Positions 26,771-36,037 of a stretch of DNA of 64,000 bases are shown piece after piece. Made by a program: the position numbers and the translations under genes. The notes beneath the pieces are model-generated. The model did no database searches, was not told where the DNA came from, and saw nothing but the letters and a program-made list of their open reading frames with translations. The first letter of the stretch is position 1. Every line of letters starts with the position of its first letter. This DNA is from an uncultured Prevotella sp. (GTDB lineage Bacteria > Bacteroidota > Bacteroidia > Bacteroidales > Bacteroidaceae). The stretch covers positions 1 to 64,000 of the forward strand of contig NZ_CAMJOS010000003.1 of the NCBI RefSeq assembly GCF_946407605.1, given 5' to 3'.

Positions 26771-28353
26771 TTGTCGTATGCGTGTACAGGATAGTCGATG
26801 GTGTAGTGCAGTCCTCGACTCTCCTTGCGCTCCAGTGCAAAGCGGGTGATGAGGTAACCCACGTTGATCATGTTACGCAGCTCACAGATATCCTTCGTGG
26901 CCTTCACACGCTTAAAGAGGTTCTCCGTCTCTTCGTAGAGGGTATCCAGACGTACCCAGGCACGATGCAGGCGCAGGTCTGAACGTACGATACCCACATA
27001 GTTGGACATAATCTCACCCACCTCCTTTACACTCTGCGTGATAAGCACCTTCTCCTCGTTGGTCATCGTGCCCTCATCGTTCCACTCAGGCACCTTCTCA
27101 TTGAAGTCATACAGGTCAACATGCTCCAGCGAGTGTTTAGCGGCAGCATCGGCATAGACCACTGCCTCAATCAATGAGTTGGAAGCCAGACGGTTACCGC
27201 CATGCAGACCAGTGCACGAACATTCGCCAATGGCATAAAGACGTTCAATACTTGAGCAGCCGTTGAGGTCCACCTTGATACCACCGCACATATAGTGGGC
27301 AGCGGGACGAACAGGGATATAGTCGGTGGTGATGTCGATGCCCATGCTCAGGCACTTCTGATAGATGTTGGGGAAGTGTTTGCGGGTCTCGACAGGGTCT
27401 TTATGGGTGACGTCCAGACAGACGTGGTCCAGACCGTGAATCTTCATCTCCTTATCAATGGCACGGGCCACGATGTCGCGTGGCGCCAGTGATAATCGCT
27501 CGTCATATTTCTCCATGAAGCTCTCGCCATTGGGCAGACGCAGTATGCCGCCATAGCCACGCATAGCCTCAGTGATAAGGTAGGCTGGGTGGGTCTCGCC
27601 AGGCGAGTAGAGGGCGGTGGGGTGGAACTGCACAAACTCCATGTCGGCCACAGTACCCTTGGCACGATACACCATTGCCTCACCGTCGCCAGTGGCAATG
27701 ACTGGGTTTGTGGTGGTCTGATACACGGCACCGCAACCACCTGTACACATCAGTGTCACCTTCGAGAGATAGGTATCCACCTTCTCAGTCTCGGGGTTCA
27801 GCACGTATGCACCATAACAGTTGATATAGGGGGTGCGTCGTGTGACCTTGGCACCCAGATGGTGCTGGGTGATAATCTCCACGGCAAAATGATTCTCTTT
27901 GATGGTGATGTTGGGGTTGTTTCTCACTGCCTCCATGAGTCCACGCTGAATCTCGGCACCAGTGTCGTCAGCGTGGTGCAGGATACGGAACTCAGAGTGT
28001 CCACCCTCACGATGCAGGTCAAAGCTGCCGTCTTTCTGCTTGTCGAAGTTCACACCCCATTCCACCAGTTGCTTGATTTGCTCAGGTGCGTTTCTCACCA
28101 CCTGCTCCACAGCAGCGCGGTCGCTGATATAGTCACCTGCAATCATCGTGTCCTCGATGTGCTTGTCAAAATCATCAACGGCCAGGTTCGTAACACTGGC
28201 CACGCCACCCTGGGCAAACGAAGTGTTGGCCTCGTCGAGCGAGGTCTTACAGATAAGGCATACCGAGCCCTTTTTGGCTTGGGCCACTTTCAAGGCGTAG
28301 CTCATACCAGCCACACCTGCTCCGATAATCAGAAAGTCGTATTTGTAGACCAT
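26767..28353 (-). CDS. nadB: L-aspartate oxidase
   Basis: First step of de novo NAD synthesis: FAD-dependent oxidation of aspartate to iminoaspartate. It begins with the dinucleotide-binding motif FLIIGAGVAGMSYALK, has the active-site stretch FAQGGVA, and EFVQFHPTALY and GLHGGNRLASNSLIEAVVY, typical of the fumarate reductase/NadB flavoprotein group. The start MVYKYDFL at 28353 is preferred over 28362; the TACCTTTG box is at 28373-28380. About 528 residues. nadA and nadC are not in the window. Confidence 0.95.
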   Translation of the reverse strand: MVYKYDFLIIGAGVAGMSYALKVAQAKKGSVCLICKTSLDEANTSFAQGGVASVTNLAVDDFDKHIEDTMIAGDYISDRAAVEQVVRNAPEQIKQLVEWGVNFDKQKDGSFDLHREGGHSEFRILHHADDTGAEIQRGLMEAVRNNPNITIKENHFAVEIITQHHLGAKVTRRTPYINCYGAYVLNPETEKVDTYLSKVTLMCTGGCGAVYQTTTNPVIATGDGEAMVYRAKGTVADMEFVQFHPTALYSPGETHPAYLITEAMRGYGGILRLPNGESFMEKYDERLSLAPRDIVARAIDKEMKIHGLDHVCLDVTHKDPVETRKHFPNIYQKCLSMGIDITTDYIPVRPAAHYMCGGIKVDLNGCSSIERLYAIGECSCTGLHGGNRLASNSLIEAVVYADAAAKHSLEHVDLYDFNEKVPEWNDEGTMTNEEKVLITQSVKEVGEIMSNYVGIVRSDLRLHRAWVRLDTLYEETENLFKRVKATKDICELRNMINVGYLITRFALERKESRGLHYTIDYPVHAYDK

Positions 28354-28422
28354 ACAAATCAAATTTATGGTGCAAAGGTACGAATTTATTCTTATTTTTA
28401 ATTCTTAATTCTTAATTTTTTG

Positions 28423-28430
28423 TATCTTTG
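28423..28430 (+). promoter_or_regulatory. -7 element of dacB
   Basis: TATCTTTG ending nine bases before the ATG at 28440, so the transcript would carry almost no leader. No good -33 match. Confidence 0.55.
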
Positions 28431-28439
28431 CACACAATT

Positions 28440-29663
28440 ATGAAGAAAAGATTGATTTTTGGATTGTCGTTGCTTCTGTCTTCCACGCTTTTCGCGCAGA
28501 CAGAAGGCTTGGTGAGTGAGGTAGATAGTGTCGTTGTTGACTCCATAGAACAGCAACTGCCATGGCCTAATTGCTTGCAGGTCAGGCTCGACTCTATGAT
28601 GCGCGACCCCTTGCTCGACTATACCCAGCTGGGACTGATGGTTTGGGACCTGACTGACGACCGTCCATTGTTCAGCTTCAACAAACAGCAGCTGATGAGG
28701 CCGGCATCTACCATGAAGCTGCTCACGGCCATCACTGCCCTCGACCGCTTGGGTGGTAACTATCAGTATCACACCTCTTTATATTATAAAGGTGAGATAG
28801 TGAGTCATACCCTCAAAGGCGACCTCTACTGCGTGGGAGGCATGGACCCTGCCTTCGATGCTGGTGACCTGCGTATCTTTGCCGATGCACTGAAACAGGT
28901 TGGGGTAGACACCATCAGCGGAAGTATCGTGACCGACATCTCTCTGAAAGATACCCTGAAATGGGGCGAGGGATGGTGTTGGGATGATGATAACCCTGAC
29001 CTGTCGCCACTGCTGGTCGGACGCAAGACGGGTTTCGTCAAGCGCTTCTCTACTGCTCTGGCAGAAACAGGCATTACTCTTGATAATGTGACGACCACCA
29101 ATGGCGTATTGCCTTCCGATGCTGTGCTGGTATGCGAGCGTAAACGCAGCATCGACTATATCCTGCAGCGTATGATGAAGGATAGCGACAACCTCTATGC
29201 TGAGTCTATGTTCTATCAGATTGCAGCCAGCAGTCATCGTCCTGGTCGTGCCAACGATGCTGCACGTGTGGAACGTGCGCTGATAGAGCGTGCTGGCCTG
29301 AACTCCTCTCACTATCGTATTGCCGATGGTAGCGGACTCTCGCTCTATAACTATCTCTCTCCGGAACTGGAGGTCAGCATTCTGCGTTATACGTTTAAGC
29401 ACCAGGCAATGTACGAGCACCTGTTGCCCTCACTGCCCATTGCTGGTGAGGATGGTACGCTGAAGAAACGCATGAAGGATACCTCTGCAGCAGGCAATGT
29501 GAAGGCCAAGACGGGCACGGTGACTGGTGTCAGCGCATTGGCAGGCTATTGCACGGCCTCCAATGGTCATCGTCTGTGCTTCTCCATCATGAATCAGGGC
29601 ATAGAAAAAAGCTCGGATGGCCGAGCTTTTCAAGATAAAGTTTGTATGATTCTATGTGATTAG
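28440..29663 (+). CDS. dacB: D-alanyl-D-alanine carboxypeptidase/endopeptidase, PBP4 family
   Basis: Class C low-molecular-weight penicillin-binding protein trimming peptidoglycan crosslinks in the periplasm. Signal peptide MKKRLIFGLSLLLSSTLFAQ; catalytic triad motifs SxxK in RPASTMKLLTA, SxN in KDSDNLYAES and KTG in KAKTGTVTGVS. About 407 residues. The upstream ATG at 28428 is rejected because it lies inside the -7 box. The last 57 bases encode a tail containing a hairpin that is the terminator of the convergent gene; the two stop regions overlap by four bases. Confidence 0.95.
   Translation: MKKRLIFGLSLLLSSTLFAQTEGLVSEVDSVVVDSIEQQLPWPNCLQVRLDSMMRDPLLDYTQLGLMVWDLTDDRPLFSFNKQQLMRPASTMKLLTAITALDRLGGNYQYHTSLYYKGEIVSHTLKGDLYCVGGMDPAFDAGDLRIFADALKQVGVDTISGSIVTDISLKDTLKWGEGWCWDDDNPDLSPLLVGRKTGFVKRFSTALAETGITLDNVTTTNGVLPSDAVLVCERKRSIDYILQRMMKDSDNLYAESMFYQIAASSHRPGRANDAARVERALIERAGLNSSHYRIADGSGLSLYNYLSPELEVSILRYTFKHQAMYEHLLPSLPIAGEDGTLKKRMKDTSAAGNVKAKTGTVTGVSALAGYCTASNGHRLCFSIMNQGIEKSSDGRAFQDKVCMILCD
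29607..29630 (-). terminator. Terminator of the OMP gene, embedded in dacB coding DNA
   Basis: Stem AAAAGCTCGG (29607-29616) and CCGAGCTTTT (29621-29630), four-base loop. On the minus strand the 3' arm continues as a six-T run. It lies 30 bases past the OMP stop but inside the dacB reading frame. Confidence 0.8.
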
Positions 29664-30292
29664 AAGTTCACACCGAGGTTGACGAAGAATGCGCCATTGT
29701 GCACAGAAGCATCGTCATTCTTTCCAGGAATTTTCCAGTCAGCAATGTTGGTGAGGCCAAACTGATAACCCAATTCCAGGTAGAGTTTGTTATACTCAGC
29801 ACCGCAACCAACCTTGATGCCTACGTCGGGACGGGTGAACTTGTTGCTGCCAAATGAGCTTTCCTTATCTGCGCCTTCACCGCCTTTCATCTTACCGCCA
29901 ACACCATAGCTGAAGGTAGGACCAATAAAGGGAAGTACAGCAATCTCATCAGTAGCTGCGATACCATACTTCAACAGAAGAGGAATTTCCAAGTAGTTCA
30001 GACTTACATAGGTGTTCTTGTCTTTTGAAGCACCGCGCTGGGTGAAGTACAGACCACTCTCCAAGAAGATGGGGGTAGAGTCTGAGATACGGAGACCGAG
30101 GACACCAGCAAAGTTCAGACCTGCTTTGGCACCATTTTCATCCATGTCACCTGTCAGGTTTGACACGTTAATACCAAGGCGCATGCCATAATAAACTGTG
30201 CTCTCATTGAGTGAGAAACCGCCGCTGTTGAACTGAGCGAACGAAGGTGCTGCGAACAGCACGGCTACGATAGCCACTAATAACTTCTTCAT
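29660..30292 (-). CDS. Outer membrane beta-barrel protein (PorT/OMP_b-brl type)
   Basis: About 210 residues with signal peptide MKKLLVAIVAVLFAAPSFAQ and alternating strands ending in aromatic residues (YLELGYQFGLTNIADW, HNGAFFVNLGVNF), the pattern of small Bacteroidetes eight-stranded barrels. The start at 30292 is chosen for the signal peptide and the promoter at 30333-30364; the longer frame to 30367 would begin upstream of the transcript. Role unknown, possibly structural or adhesive. Confidence 0.88.
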   Translation of the reverse strand: MKKLLVAIVAVLFAAPSFAQFNSGGFSLNESTVYYGMRLGINVSNLTGDMDENGAKAGLNFAGVLGLRISDSTPIFLESGLYFTQRGASKDKNTYVSLNYLEIPLLLKYGIAATDEIAVLPFIGPTFSYGVGGKMKGGEGADKESSFGSNKFTRPDVGIKVGCGAEYNKLYLELGYQFGLTNIADWKIPGKNDDASVHNGAFFVNLGVNF

Positions 30293-30332
30293 ACTTTTTG
30301 ATTTTAAGTTAATGTTTGATAAAAACTTTGTG

Positions 30333-30364
30333 CAAAGTAACACATTTTTTTTCATTTCGCCAAA
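30333..30364 (-). promoter_or_regulatory. Promoter of the OMP gene
   Basis: TTTG (30361-30364), 20 bases, TTACTTTG (30333-30340), one mismatch to TAnnTTTG; leader of about 34 bases. Confidence 0.6.
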
Positions 30365-30388
30365 CATTTTGACAAAAAATATGCAATC

Positions 30389-31231
30389 CTACAGCAAAGA
30401 AATAGTAAAAAGGTAAACTACAGCGGCAGGAATGGCCAGTAACGACGAGTCAAAACGGTCTAACATACCACCATGACCCGGCAGGATATTACCGCTGTCC
30501 TTGATGCCTAAGGTGCGCTTGAAGAGACTTTCCACCAGGTCGCCCCAGGTGCCAAAGACCACCACGGTAAGACCGAGTCCTGCCCATTGCCACATATTGA
30601 GATTCGACTCGTTGGGGAAGTACAATCCCAGCAGATACCATACCAGCACGGCGATGGCTACTACCAGCAAGCCACCGCCAATGCTACCTTCCCAGCTCTT
30701 GCCTGGCGAAACACGGGGGAACAGCTTATGACGTCCCAGCAACGAACCGCAGAGGTAGGCGCCGGTGTCGTTCATCCACAGGAACACGAATACGCTCAGG
30801 GGCAACACAAACGAGTAACTGCCTGCCTGTGGGAATGCCAGCACGTTGAGCATCGAGAAGGGTAGGGCGATATACAGCTGTGGCAGCATGGTATAAGCCC
30901 AGTTGTTGATGGGATCCTTGGCCTTCAGGTAGAGCTCAGCCACCATCAGGTAGATAATCGTTATTAAATAAGGTATAAACACCGTGTCGCTGGTGGTCCA
31001 GCCACTGCAGTGTCCGGCCATGGCCAGAAACAGGTACACACCAGCCACTGTCGAGATAAACTGGTTCACCTGCACATAAGGCCGTTCATTAACCAGTCCG
31101 CAGAACTCCCAGATGGTGAGTCCTGTGACGAGTGCAAACAGAAACACCATAGCCAGCGGGTTCATGAAGCTGACCACGACGGCGGTGACGAAAAATACAC
31201 CTGTGATTGTTCTAACAATAAAGTTCTTCAT
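30389..31231 (-). CDS. cdsA: Phosphatidate cytidylyltransferase
   Basis: Makes CDP-diacylglycerol for phospholipid synthesis at the inner membrane. About 280 residues with seven or more membrane segments and the C-terminal family signature spanning GTWGDLVESLFKRTLGIKDS and LPGHGGMLDRFDS. Start MKNFIVRTITG (31231); the longer frame to 31318 overlaps the ftsH end. Downstream gene of rsfS-ftsH-cdsA. Confidence 0.94.
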   Translation of the reverse strand: MKNFIVRTITGVFFVTAVVVSFMNPLAMVFLFALVTGLTIWEFCGLVNERPYVQVNQFISTVAGVYLFLAMAGHCSGWTTSDTVFIPYLITIIYLMVAELYLKAKDPINNWAYTMLPQLYIALPFSMLNVLAFPQAGSYSFVLPLSVFVFLWMNDTGAYLCGSLLGRHKLFPRVSPGKSWEGSIGGGLLVVAIAVLVWYLLGLYFPNESNLNMWQWAGLGLTVVVFGTWGDLVESLFKRTLGIKDSGNILPGHGGMLDRFDSSLLAIPAAVVYLFTISLL

Positions 31232-31252
31232 AATTATTCGTTTTTGGTGAAA

Positions 31253-31326
31253 GGTGAAGGGTGAAAGGTGAAGGGAGGTTAGTTTTGAGGTGAGTCTTTC
31301 TTTCCCTTCACCTGTCACCCTTCACC
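31253..31326. repeat. Imperfect 24-bp inverted repeat at the ftsH/cdsA junction
   Basis: Left arm at 31253-31276 and right arm at 31303-31326, made of GGTGAAGGG-type units; the left side also extends as a short tandem repeat from 31246. The right arm encodes the last residues of FtsH. It could attenuate readthrough into cdsA, though there is no T-run. Confidence 0.7.
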
Positions 31327-33333
31327 ATCTTCCAGAGGAGCTTGTTCAGCAAGCTCCTTCTCCCGCTCCGCCGCCATTTGTTCTGCCTCAGCACGCATTT
31401 GAGCCTCGAGGAGTTCATCGGCACGAGAGGTCCAGGGGCGTTTGCCAAAGATGTTCTCCACATCCTCGGCAAAGATGACCTCACGCTCCACCAGGAGCTG
31501 AGCCAGCTGGGCGTGACCTTCCTTGTGTTCAGTCAGGATCTGCTTGGCACGCTCATACTGCTCGTTGATCATCTTCAGCACCTCGTCGTCAATGAGCTTG
31601 GCAGTGGTTTCAGAGTAAGGACGCTGGAACTGATACTCCGCATTGTTATAATAGCAGATATTGGGCAACTGCTCACCCATACCTGCATAGGCAATCATAC
31701 CGTAAGCCTGCTTGGTCACACGCTCCAGGTCGTTCATGGCACCAGTAGAGATATGACCCACGAAGAGCTCCTCGGCAGCACGTCCACCCAGCAGAGAACA
31801 CATCTCGTCGAGCATAGCCTCCTTGGTCTGCAGCACACGCTCCTCGGGCAGATACCACGCAGCGCCAAGGGCCTGACCACGAGGCACGATAGAGACCTTC
31901 ACCAATGGGTTGGCAAACTCCGTAAACCATGAGATGGTGGCATGACCAGCCTCATGGATGGCGATAGAGCGCTTCTCGGCCTCAGTCATCACCTTGGTCT
32001 TCTTCTCCAGACCACCGATGATACGGTCCACAGCATCCAGGAAGTCCTGCTTGCCTACCTTCGGACTGTCGTGACGGGCAGCAATCAGGGCAGCCTCGTT
32101 ACATACATTGGCGATGTCGGCACCCGAGAATCCTGGTGTCTGACGGGCCAGGAAGTCCACATCCACAGTATCGTCGAGCTTCAGAGGTTTCAGGTGTACC
32201 ATGAAGACCTCCTTACGCTCGTTGAGGTCGGGCAGGTCAACATGTATCTGACGGTCGAAACGTCCTGCACGCAGCAGGGCTGAGTCGAGCATATCCACAC
32301 GGTTGGTGGCGGCCAGGATGATTACACCGCTATTGGTGCCAAAGCCGTCCATCTCTGTCAGCAGGGCGTTCAGCGTGTTCTCGCGCTCATCATTACCACC
32401 CATGGCAGGGTTCTTACTGCGGGCACGACCCACAGCATCAATCTCATCGATGAAGATGATACAGGGACTCTTAGCCTTGGCCTGCTGGAACAGGTCACGC
32501 ACACGACTGGCGCCCACACCCACAAACATTTCCACGAAGTCGGAACCACTCATCGAGAAGAAAGGCACTCCAGCCTCGCCGGCTACAGCCTTGGCCAGCA
32601 GCGTCTTACCTGTTCCCGGAGGACCCACCAGCAGGGCGCCCTTGGGTATCTTACCTCCTAAGTCCGTATATTTCTGCGGGTTCTTCAGGAAGTCCACAAT
32701 CTCTTGTATCTCTTGTTTGGCACCAGCCTGACCAGCCACATCTTTGAATGTGATGCCCAGCTCGCCGCCCTTTTCATACATCTTAGCCTTGCTCTTGCCT
32801 ACGCTGAAGATGCCGCCACTTCCCATGCCGCCACCTCCACTCATCCTGCGCATCAGGAACATCCACAGGAATACCAGGAAAAGGATGGGTAACAGGGAGC
32901 TGATGATAAAGTTCAGGATGCCATTGCTACTCTCGTGCTCGTAGTCGAACTTACCTGAGAAGTAACCACGTGCACGGGCGGAGTCTACAAACTCCTCAAT
33001 CTTGGCATTGCTGCCATATTCCACGCTCAGGTAAGGCTCAGCGCCAGTCTGGGCAGTGGTCTTATGAAACACAGCCTGGATGCTGTCGGGCTTCACATAC
33101 ATCTTCAGTGTCTCTGTCGACTTGTTCACCACGATGCGCTCGGCATAGCCGTTCTTCACAAAGTTCTTGAACTCACTATACGAGGCCTGGCCAGTGGTCA
33201 CCTCTTTCTCTCCCTGTATGTCGGTAGAACCGTTGGAGAAAAAGAAGAATGCCAGCGCAGCGATGGCTATCAGATATACCCAGTTCATGTTGAACTTGGG
33301 CATCTTCGGTTGGTTATTTTGATTCTGTTCCAT
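31315..33333 (-). CDS. ftsH: ATP-dependent zinc metalloprotease FtsH
   Basis: Hexameric inner-membrane AAA protease. In 672 residues it has two N-terminal membrane segments around a periplasmic domain, Walker [14 protein letters not shown], Walker [14 protein letters not shown], the second region of homology [20 protein letters not shown] and the zinc site HEAGH. The acidic, Glu-rich C-terminal tail is normal for this group. Follows rsfS by 21 bases. Confidence 0.98.
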   Translation of the reverse strand: MEQNQNNQPKMPKFNMNWVYLIAIAALAFFFFSNGSTDIQGEKEVTTGQASYSEFKNFVKNGYAERIVVNKSTETLKMYVKPDSIQAVFHKTTAQTGAEPYLSVEYGSNAKIEEFVDSARARGYFSGKFDYEHESSNGILNFIISSLLPILFLVFLWMFLMRRMSGGGGMGSGGIFSVGKSKAKMYEKGGELGITFKDVAGQAGAKQEIQEIVDFLKNPQKYTDLGGKIPKGALLVGPPGTGKTLLAKAVAGEAGVPFFSMSGSDFVEMFVGVGASRVRDLFQQAKAKSPCIIFIDEIDAVGRARSKNPAMGGNDERENTLNALLTEMDGFGTNSGVIILAATNRVDMLDSALLRAGRFDRQIHVDLPDLNERKEVFMVHLKPLKLDDTVDVDFLARQTPGFSGADIANVCNEAALIAARHDSPKVGKQDFLDAVDRIIGGLEKKTKVMTEAEKRSIAIHEAGHATISWFTEFANPLVKVSIVPRGQALGAAWYLPEERVLQTKEAMLDEMCSLLGGRAAEELFVGHISTGAMNDLERVTKQAYGMIAYAGMGEQLPNICYYNNAEYQFQRPYSETTAKLIDDEVLKMINEQYERAKQILTEHKEGHAQLAQLLVEREVIFAEDVENIFGKRPWTSRADELLEAQMRAEAEQMAAEREKELAEQAPLEDGEG

Positions 33334-33354
33334 ATTGTTTACTTGTCATTTCAA

Positions 33355-33714
33355 TCAGTCTAGGTCGGGAATGTGCGTCAACTGGGCATCATCCCACAGG
33401 TGCTCCAGGTCGTAATACTGTCGCACGTCGGGCAGGAAGATATGAACCAACACGTCAGTATAGTCCATTGCCACCCACTGGGCGTTCTCCAATCCCACCA
33501 CATGGGCAGGACGCTCCTGTAGTTCCATGCGAGCCATATCACCCACCGACTCTGCAATGGCTTCCACCTGTGTGGGCGAGTTACCCTGACAGACGATGAA
33601 GTTATTACAGATGGTGCCGTCGATGCCGCTGAGGTCGGCAACCACGATGTTACTACCTTTTTTCTCTTGTATACCTTTAATTATTGTTTGAACCAGTGTC
33701 TCTGTTTGTACCAT
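33355..33714 (-). CDS. rsfS: Ribosome silencing factor RsfS
   Basis: Binds ribosomal protein uL14 and blocks subunit joining in starvation. 119 residues with the Iojap-family core: CNNFIVCQGNSPTQVEAIAES and NAQWVAMDYTDVLVHIFLPDVRQYYDLEHLW. First gene of rsfS-ftsH-cdsA; TATCTTTG lies at 33741-33748. Confidence 0.95.
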   Translation of the reverse strand: MVQTETLVQTIIKGIQEKKGSNIVVADLSGIDGTICNNFIVCQGNSPTQVEAIAESVGDMARMELQERPAHVVGLENAQWVAMDYTDVLVHIFLPDVRQYYDLEHLWDDAQLTHIPDLD

Positions 33715-33740
33715 TAATATAATTATGTGTTTATGAGATG

Positions 33741-33748
33741 CAAAGATA
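33741..33748 (-). promoter_or_regulatory. -7 element of rsfS-ftsH-cdsA
   Basis: TATCTTTG on the minus strand, 27 bases upstream of the rsfS ATG; a TTG lies 22 bases further upstream. Confidence 0.55.
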
Positions 33749-33819
33749 GTGTTTTTTATCCGATTACCTTCAATAAAAGTGTTTTTTTTGAGGATTTTTA
33801 TAAAAAAGTCCCAAAAAGT

Positions 33820-33850
33820 TTTGGCGGTTCAAGAAAAAGTAGTACCTTTG
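33820..33850 (+). promoter_or_regulatory. Promoter of tRNA-Gln
   Basis: TTTG (33820-33823), 19 bases, TACCTTTG (33843-33850), followed by GCACCCGC exactly as at the tRNA-Phe promoter. Confidence 0.75.
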
Positions 33851-33891
33851 CACCCGCAATTCAGCAAGCGCGCTGAATCTAAATACAAGTT

Positions 33892-33962
33892 TGGGGTATG
33901 GTGTAATGGTAACACTGCAGATTCTGGTCCTGCCTTTCCTGGTTCGAGTCCGGGTACCCCAA
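33892..33962 (+). tRNA. tRNA-Gln (CTG anticodon)
   Basis: A 71-base cloverleaf. Acceptor TGGGGTA (33892-33898) pairs with TACCCCA (33955-33961), discriminator A, anticodon loop TTCTGGT gives CTG, T-arm GGTTCGAGTCC. CCA is not encoded. It has its own promoter and a terminator four bases downstream. Confidence 0.92.
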
Positions 33963-33966
33963 CAAA

Positions 33967-33997
33967 GAGAATCGCTAATTGGCGGTTCTCTTTTTTT
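33967..33997 (+). terminator. Terminator of tRNA-Gln
   Basis: Stem GAGAATCGC (33967-33975) with GCGGTTCTC (33982-33990, one G-T pair), then seven T. Confidence 0.85.
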
Positions 33998-34114
33998 GTA
34001 TTCAATCCTTTTCTACCCGTTGCGTTATTTTTTTCAATAGAAAAGGGTGCGAATTCAAAAAATAATTGTATCTTTGCACGGAATATTACGTTCAATACAA
34101 GCTAAACAATAATA

Positions 34115-36007
34115 ATGAAACAGAAAAAGACAATAGCCGCTGCGCTGACCATGATGCTGACGGCTGTTCCATTCGGAGAGATGCAGGCCGAGAATCTGAA
34201 CGATTCGCTGGCGCTGCCCGAAGTGGTAGTAACAGGAACCAGAAACGCTACTGATGTGCGTCACCTGCCAATGACGGTGACCGTGATAGGGCGCGACATG
34301 CTGACGGCAGAGCACCAGACGAGTGTGCTGCCCACGGTGATGCGCGAGGTGCCCGGATTCTTGGTTACCAGTCGTGGTATGATGGGCTATGGCGTCAGTG
34401 GAGGCGCTGCAGGTGGTATCAATATGCGTGGCCTCGCTGGCGGCTCAGGTCAGATGATGGTGCTGATTGACGGCCATCCCCAGTATCAGGGCATCTACGG
34501 ACATCCTATCAGTGACAGCTATCAGACGTTGATGGCCGAGCGTGTGGAGGTGTTGCGCGGTCCTGCATCTGTGCTCTATGGCTCGAATGCAATGGGTGGT
34601 GTGATGAATATCGTGACCCGTCAGGCCAAGAAGGACGGCATCTTTACGAATGTCAACCTGGGGGCAGGCAGCTATGGTACCATCCAGACCGAGGCCTCTA
34701 ACCAGGTACGTGCCGGCAAGTTCAGCAGCACTGTCTCTGCACAGTATAGCCGTTCTGACAACCATCGTCCCCGCATGGGCTTCGAGCAGTATGGCGGCTA
34801 CCTGAAGTTGGGCTATGACATCAACGACAACTGGAATGCCTATATCGATGCCAACGTGACCCATTTCAATGCCAGTCAGCCTGGCTCGGAGGAGAAACCG
34901 TTGTGGGATGCCGACCAGTGGATTACCCGTGGTGTGGTGTCAGCTGCCCTTGAGAACAACTACGGATGGACCAGTGGTGCGCTGAGTGTCTATACAAACT
35001 TTGGACGTCATAAGATTGACGACGGTACTTCAGACCCCACCACGCCCACAGCCCGCTATTTCCGTTCTAAGGATGCGCTGACAGGTGTGTCGCTCTATCA
35101 GAGCATGCAGCTCTTCGAGGGCAACCGTGTGACGGCAGGTGTTGACTATATGCATATCTATGGCAATGCCTACTACACCTCGAAGGCTACGGGTGATATC
35201 CTCGACACACCCAACAAGCAGAGCGGTAAGTCGTATCGCAACGAGGTTGCCGGCTATGTGGACTTCCGTCAGGACCTGATGGACTGGCTGACCGTTGACC
35301 TGGGCGCTCGCGTGGACTATCATAACATCACAGGTACGGAGTTTGTGCCTCAGGCAGGTGTCGTGGTCCGTCCTATCGAGGATGGCGAAATCAAGGCGAT
35401 GGCCAGCAAGGGCTTCCGCAATCCCACCATGCGCGAGATGTATCTCTATCCCCCTTCTAATACCGACCTGGAGCCTGAGCGTCTGTGGAACTACGAGCTG
35501 TCGTGGAACCATCGTCTGGAAGACGGTACCGTCTATGGCGTCAACGTGTTCTACCTGAAGGGCGACAACCTCATTCAGCAGGTGCCTGTCGATGGTAAGC
35601 AGCGTCTGGTGAACACTGGCGAGATTGAGAACTGGGGCATGGATGCCGAGCTGAAATATCCCATTGGCCCTTATTTCTATGTACGTGCCAACACCTCATA
35701 CCTGCACATGAAGAACAAGATTGTGGGTGCTCCCGAGGGTACGGGCTATGCCGGTGTGGACTACCACCAGGGCAAGTGGTTTGCCTCGCTGGGATTGAAG
35801 CGCATCAAGGACCTCTATACTGCAGTGGGCGATGACGAGACCAAGGAGGACGTGCTGCTGGTTAATGCCAGCGTCACCTATGCCCTGATGCAGAACATCA
35901 GTCTCTGGGCTCGTGGCGAGAACCTGCTGGCCCGTAAGTATGAGTTCAACAAGGGCTTCCCCATGCCTCGCGCCACATTCATGGGTGGTGTCAGCCTCTC
36001 CTTTTAA
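34115..36007 (+). CDS. TonB-dependent outer membrane receptor
   Basis: A 630-residue receptor with signal sequence (MKQKKTIAAALTMMLTAVPFG region), TonB box-like LPEVVVTGTR, a plug domain (about residues 45-160; MGGVMNIVTRQAKKDG) and a 22-strand barrel ending in Phe (GGVSLSF). BtuB/FepA-like; it lacks the SusC N-terminal carboxypeptidase-like domain. The next gene, 30 bases downstream, looks like an ECF S-component, so the pair may import one small molecule such as a vitamin or cofactor. The 117-base upstream region has TATCTTTG at 34069-34076 and no riboswitch I can recognise. Confidence 0.92.
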   Translation: MKQKKTIAAALTMMLTAVPFGEMQAENLNDSLALPEVVVTGTRNATDVRHLPMTVTVIGRDMLTAEHQTSVLPTVMREVPGFLVTSRGMMGYGVSGGAAGGINMRGLAGGSGQMMVLIDGHPQYQGIYGHPISDSYQTLMAERVEVLRGPASVLYGSNAMGGVMNIVTRQAKKDGIFTNVNLGAGSYGTIQTEASNQVRAGKFSSTVSAQYSRSDNHRPRMGFEQYGGYLKLGYDINDNWNAYIDANVTHFNASQPGSEEKPLWDADQWITRGVVSAALENNYGWTSGALSVYTNFGRHKIDDGTSDPTTPTARYFRSKDALTGVSLYQSMQLFEGNRVTAGVDYMHIYGNAYYTSKATGDILDTPNKQSGKSYRNEVAGYVDFRQDLMDWLTVDLGARVDYHNITGTEFVPQAGVVVRPIEDGEIKAMASKGFRNPTMREMYLYPPSNTDLEPERLWNYELSWNHRLEDGTVYGVNVFYLKGDNLIQQVPVDGKQRLVNTGEIENWGMDAELKYPIGPYFYVRANTSYLHMKNKIVGAPEGTGYAGVDYHQGKWFASLGLKRIKDLYTAVGDDETKEDVLLVNASVTYALMQNISLWARGENLLARKYEFNKGFPMPRATFMGGVSLSF

Positions 36008-36037
36008 TGTTTAATGTTTAATCTTTAATGTAAAAAT

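Noticed and set aside
13946..28353. nadE and nadB as part of the TIR/NAD system
   Set aside because: Both are ordinary biosynthetic genes in typical contexts more than 14 kb away from the island; nadE is in the parAB operon.
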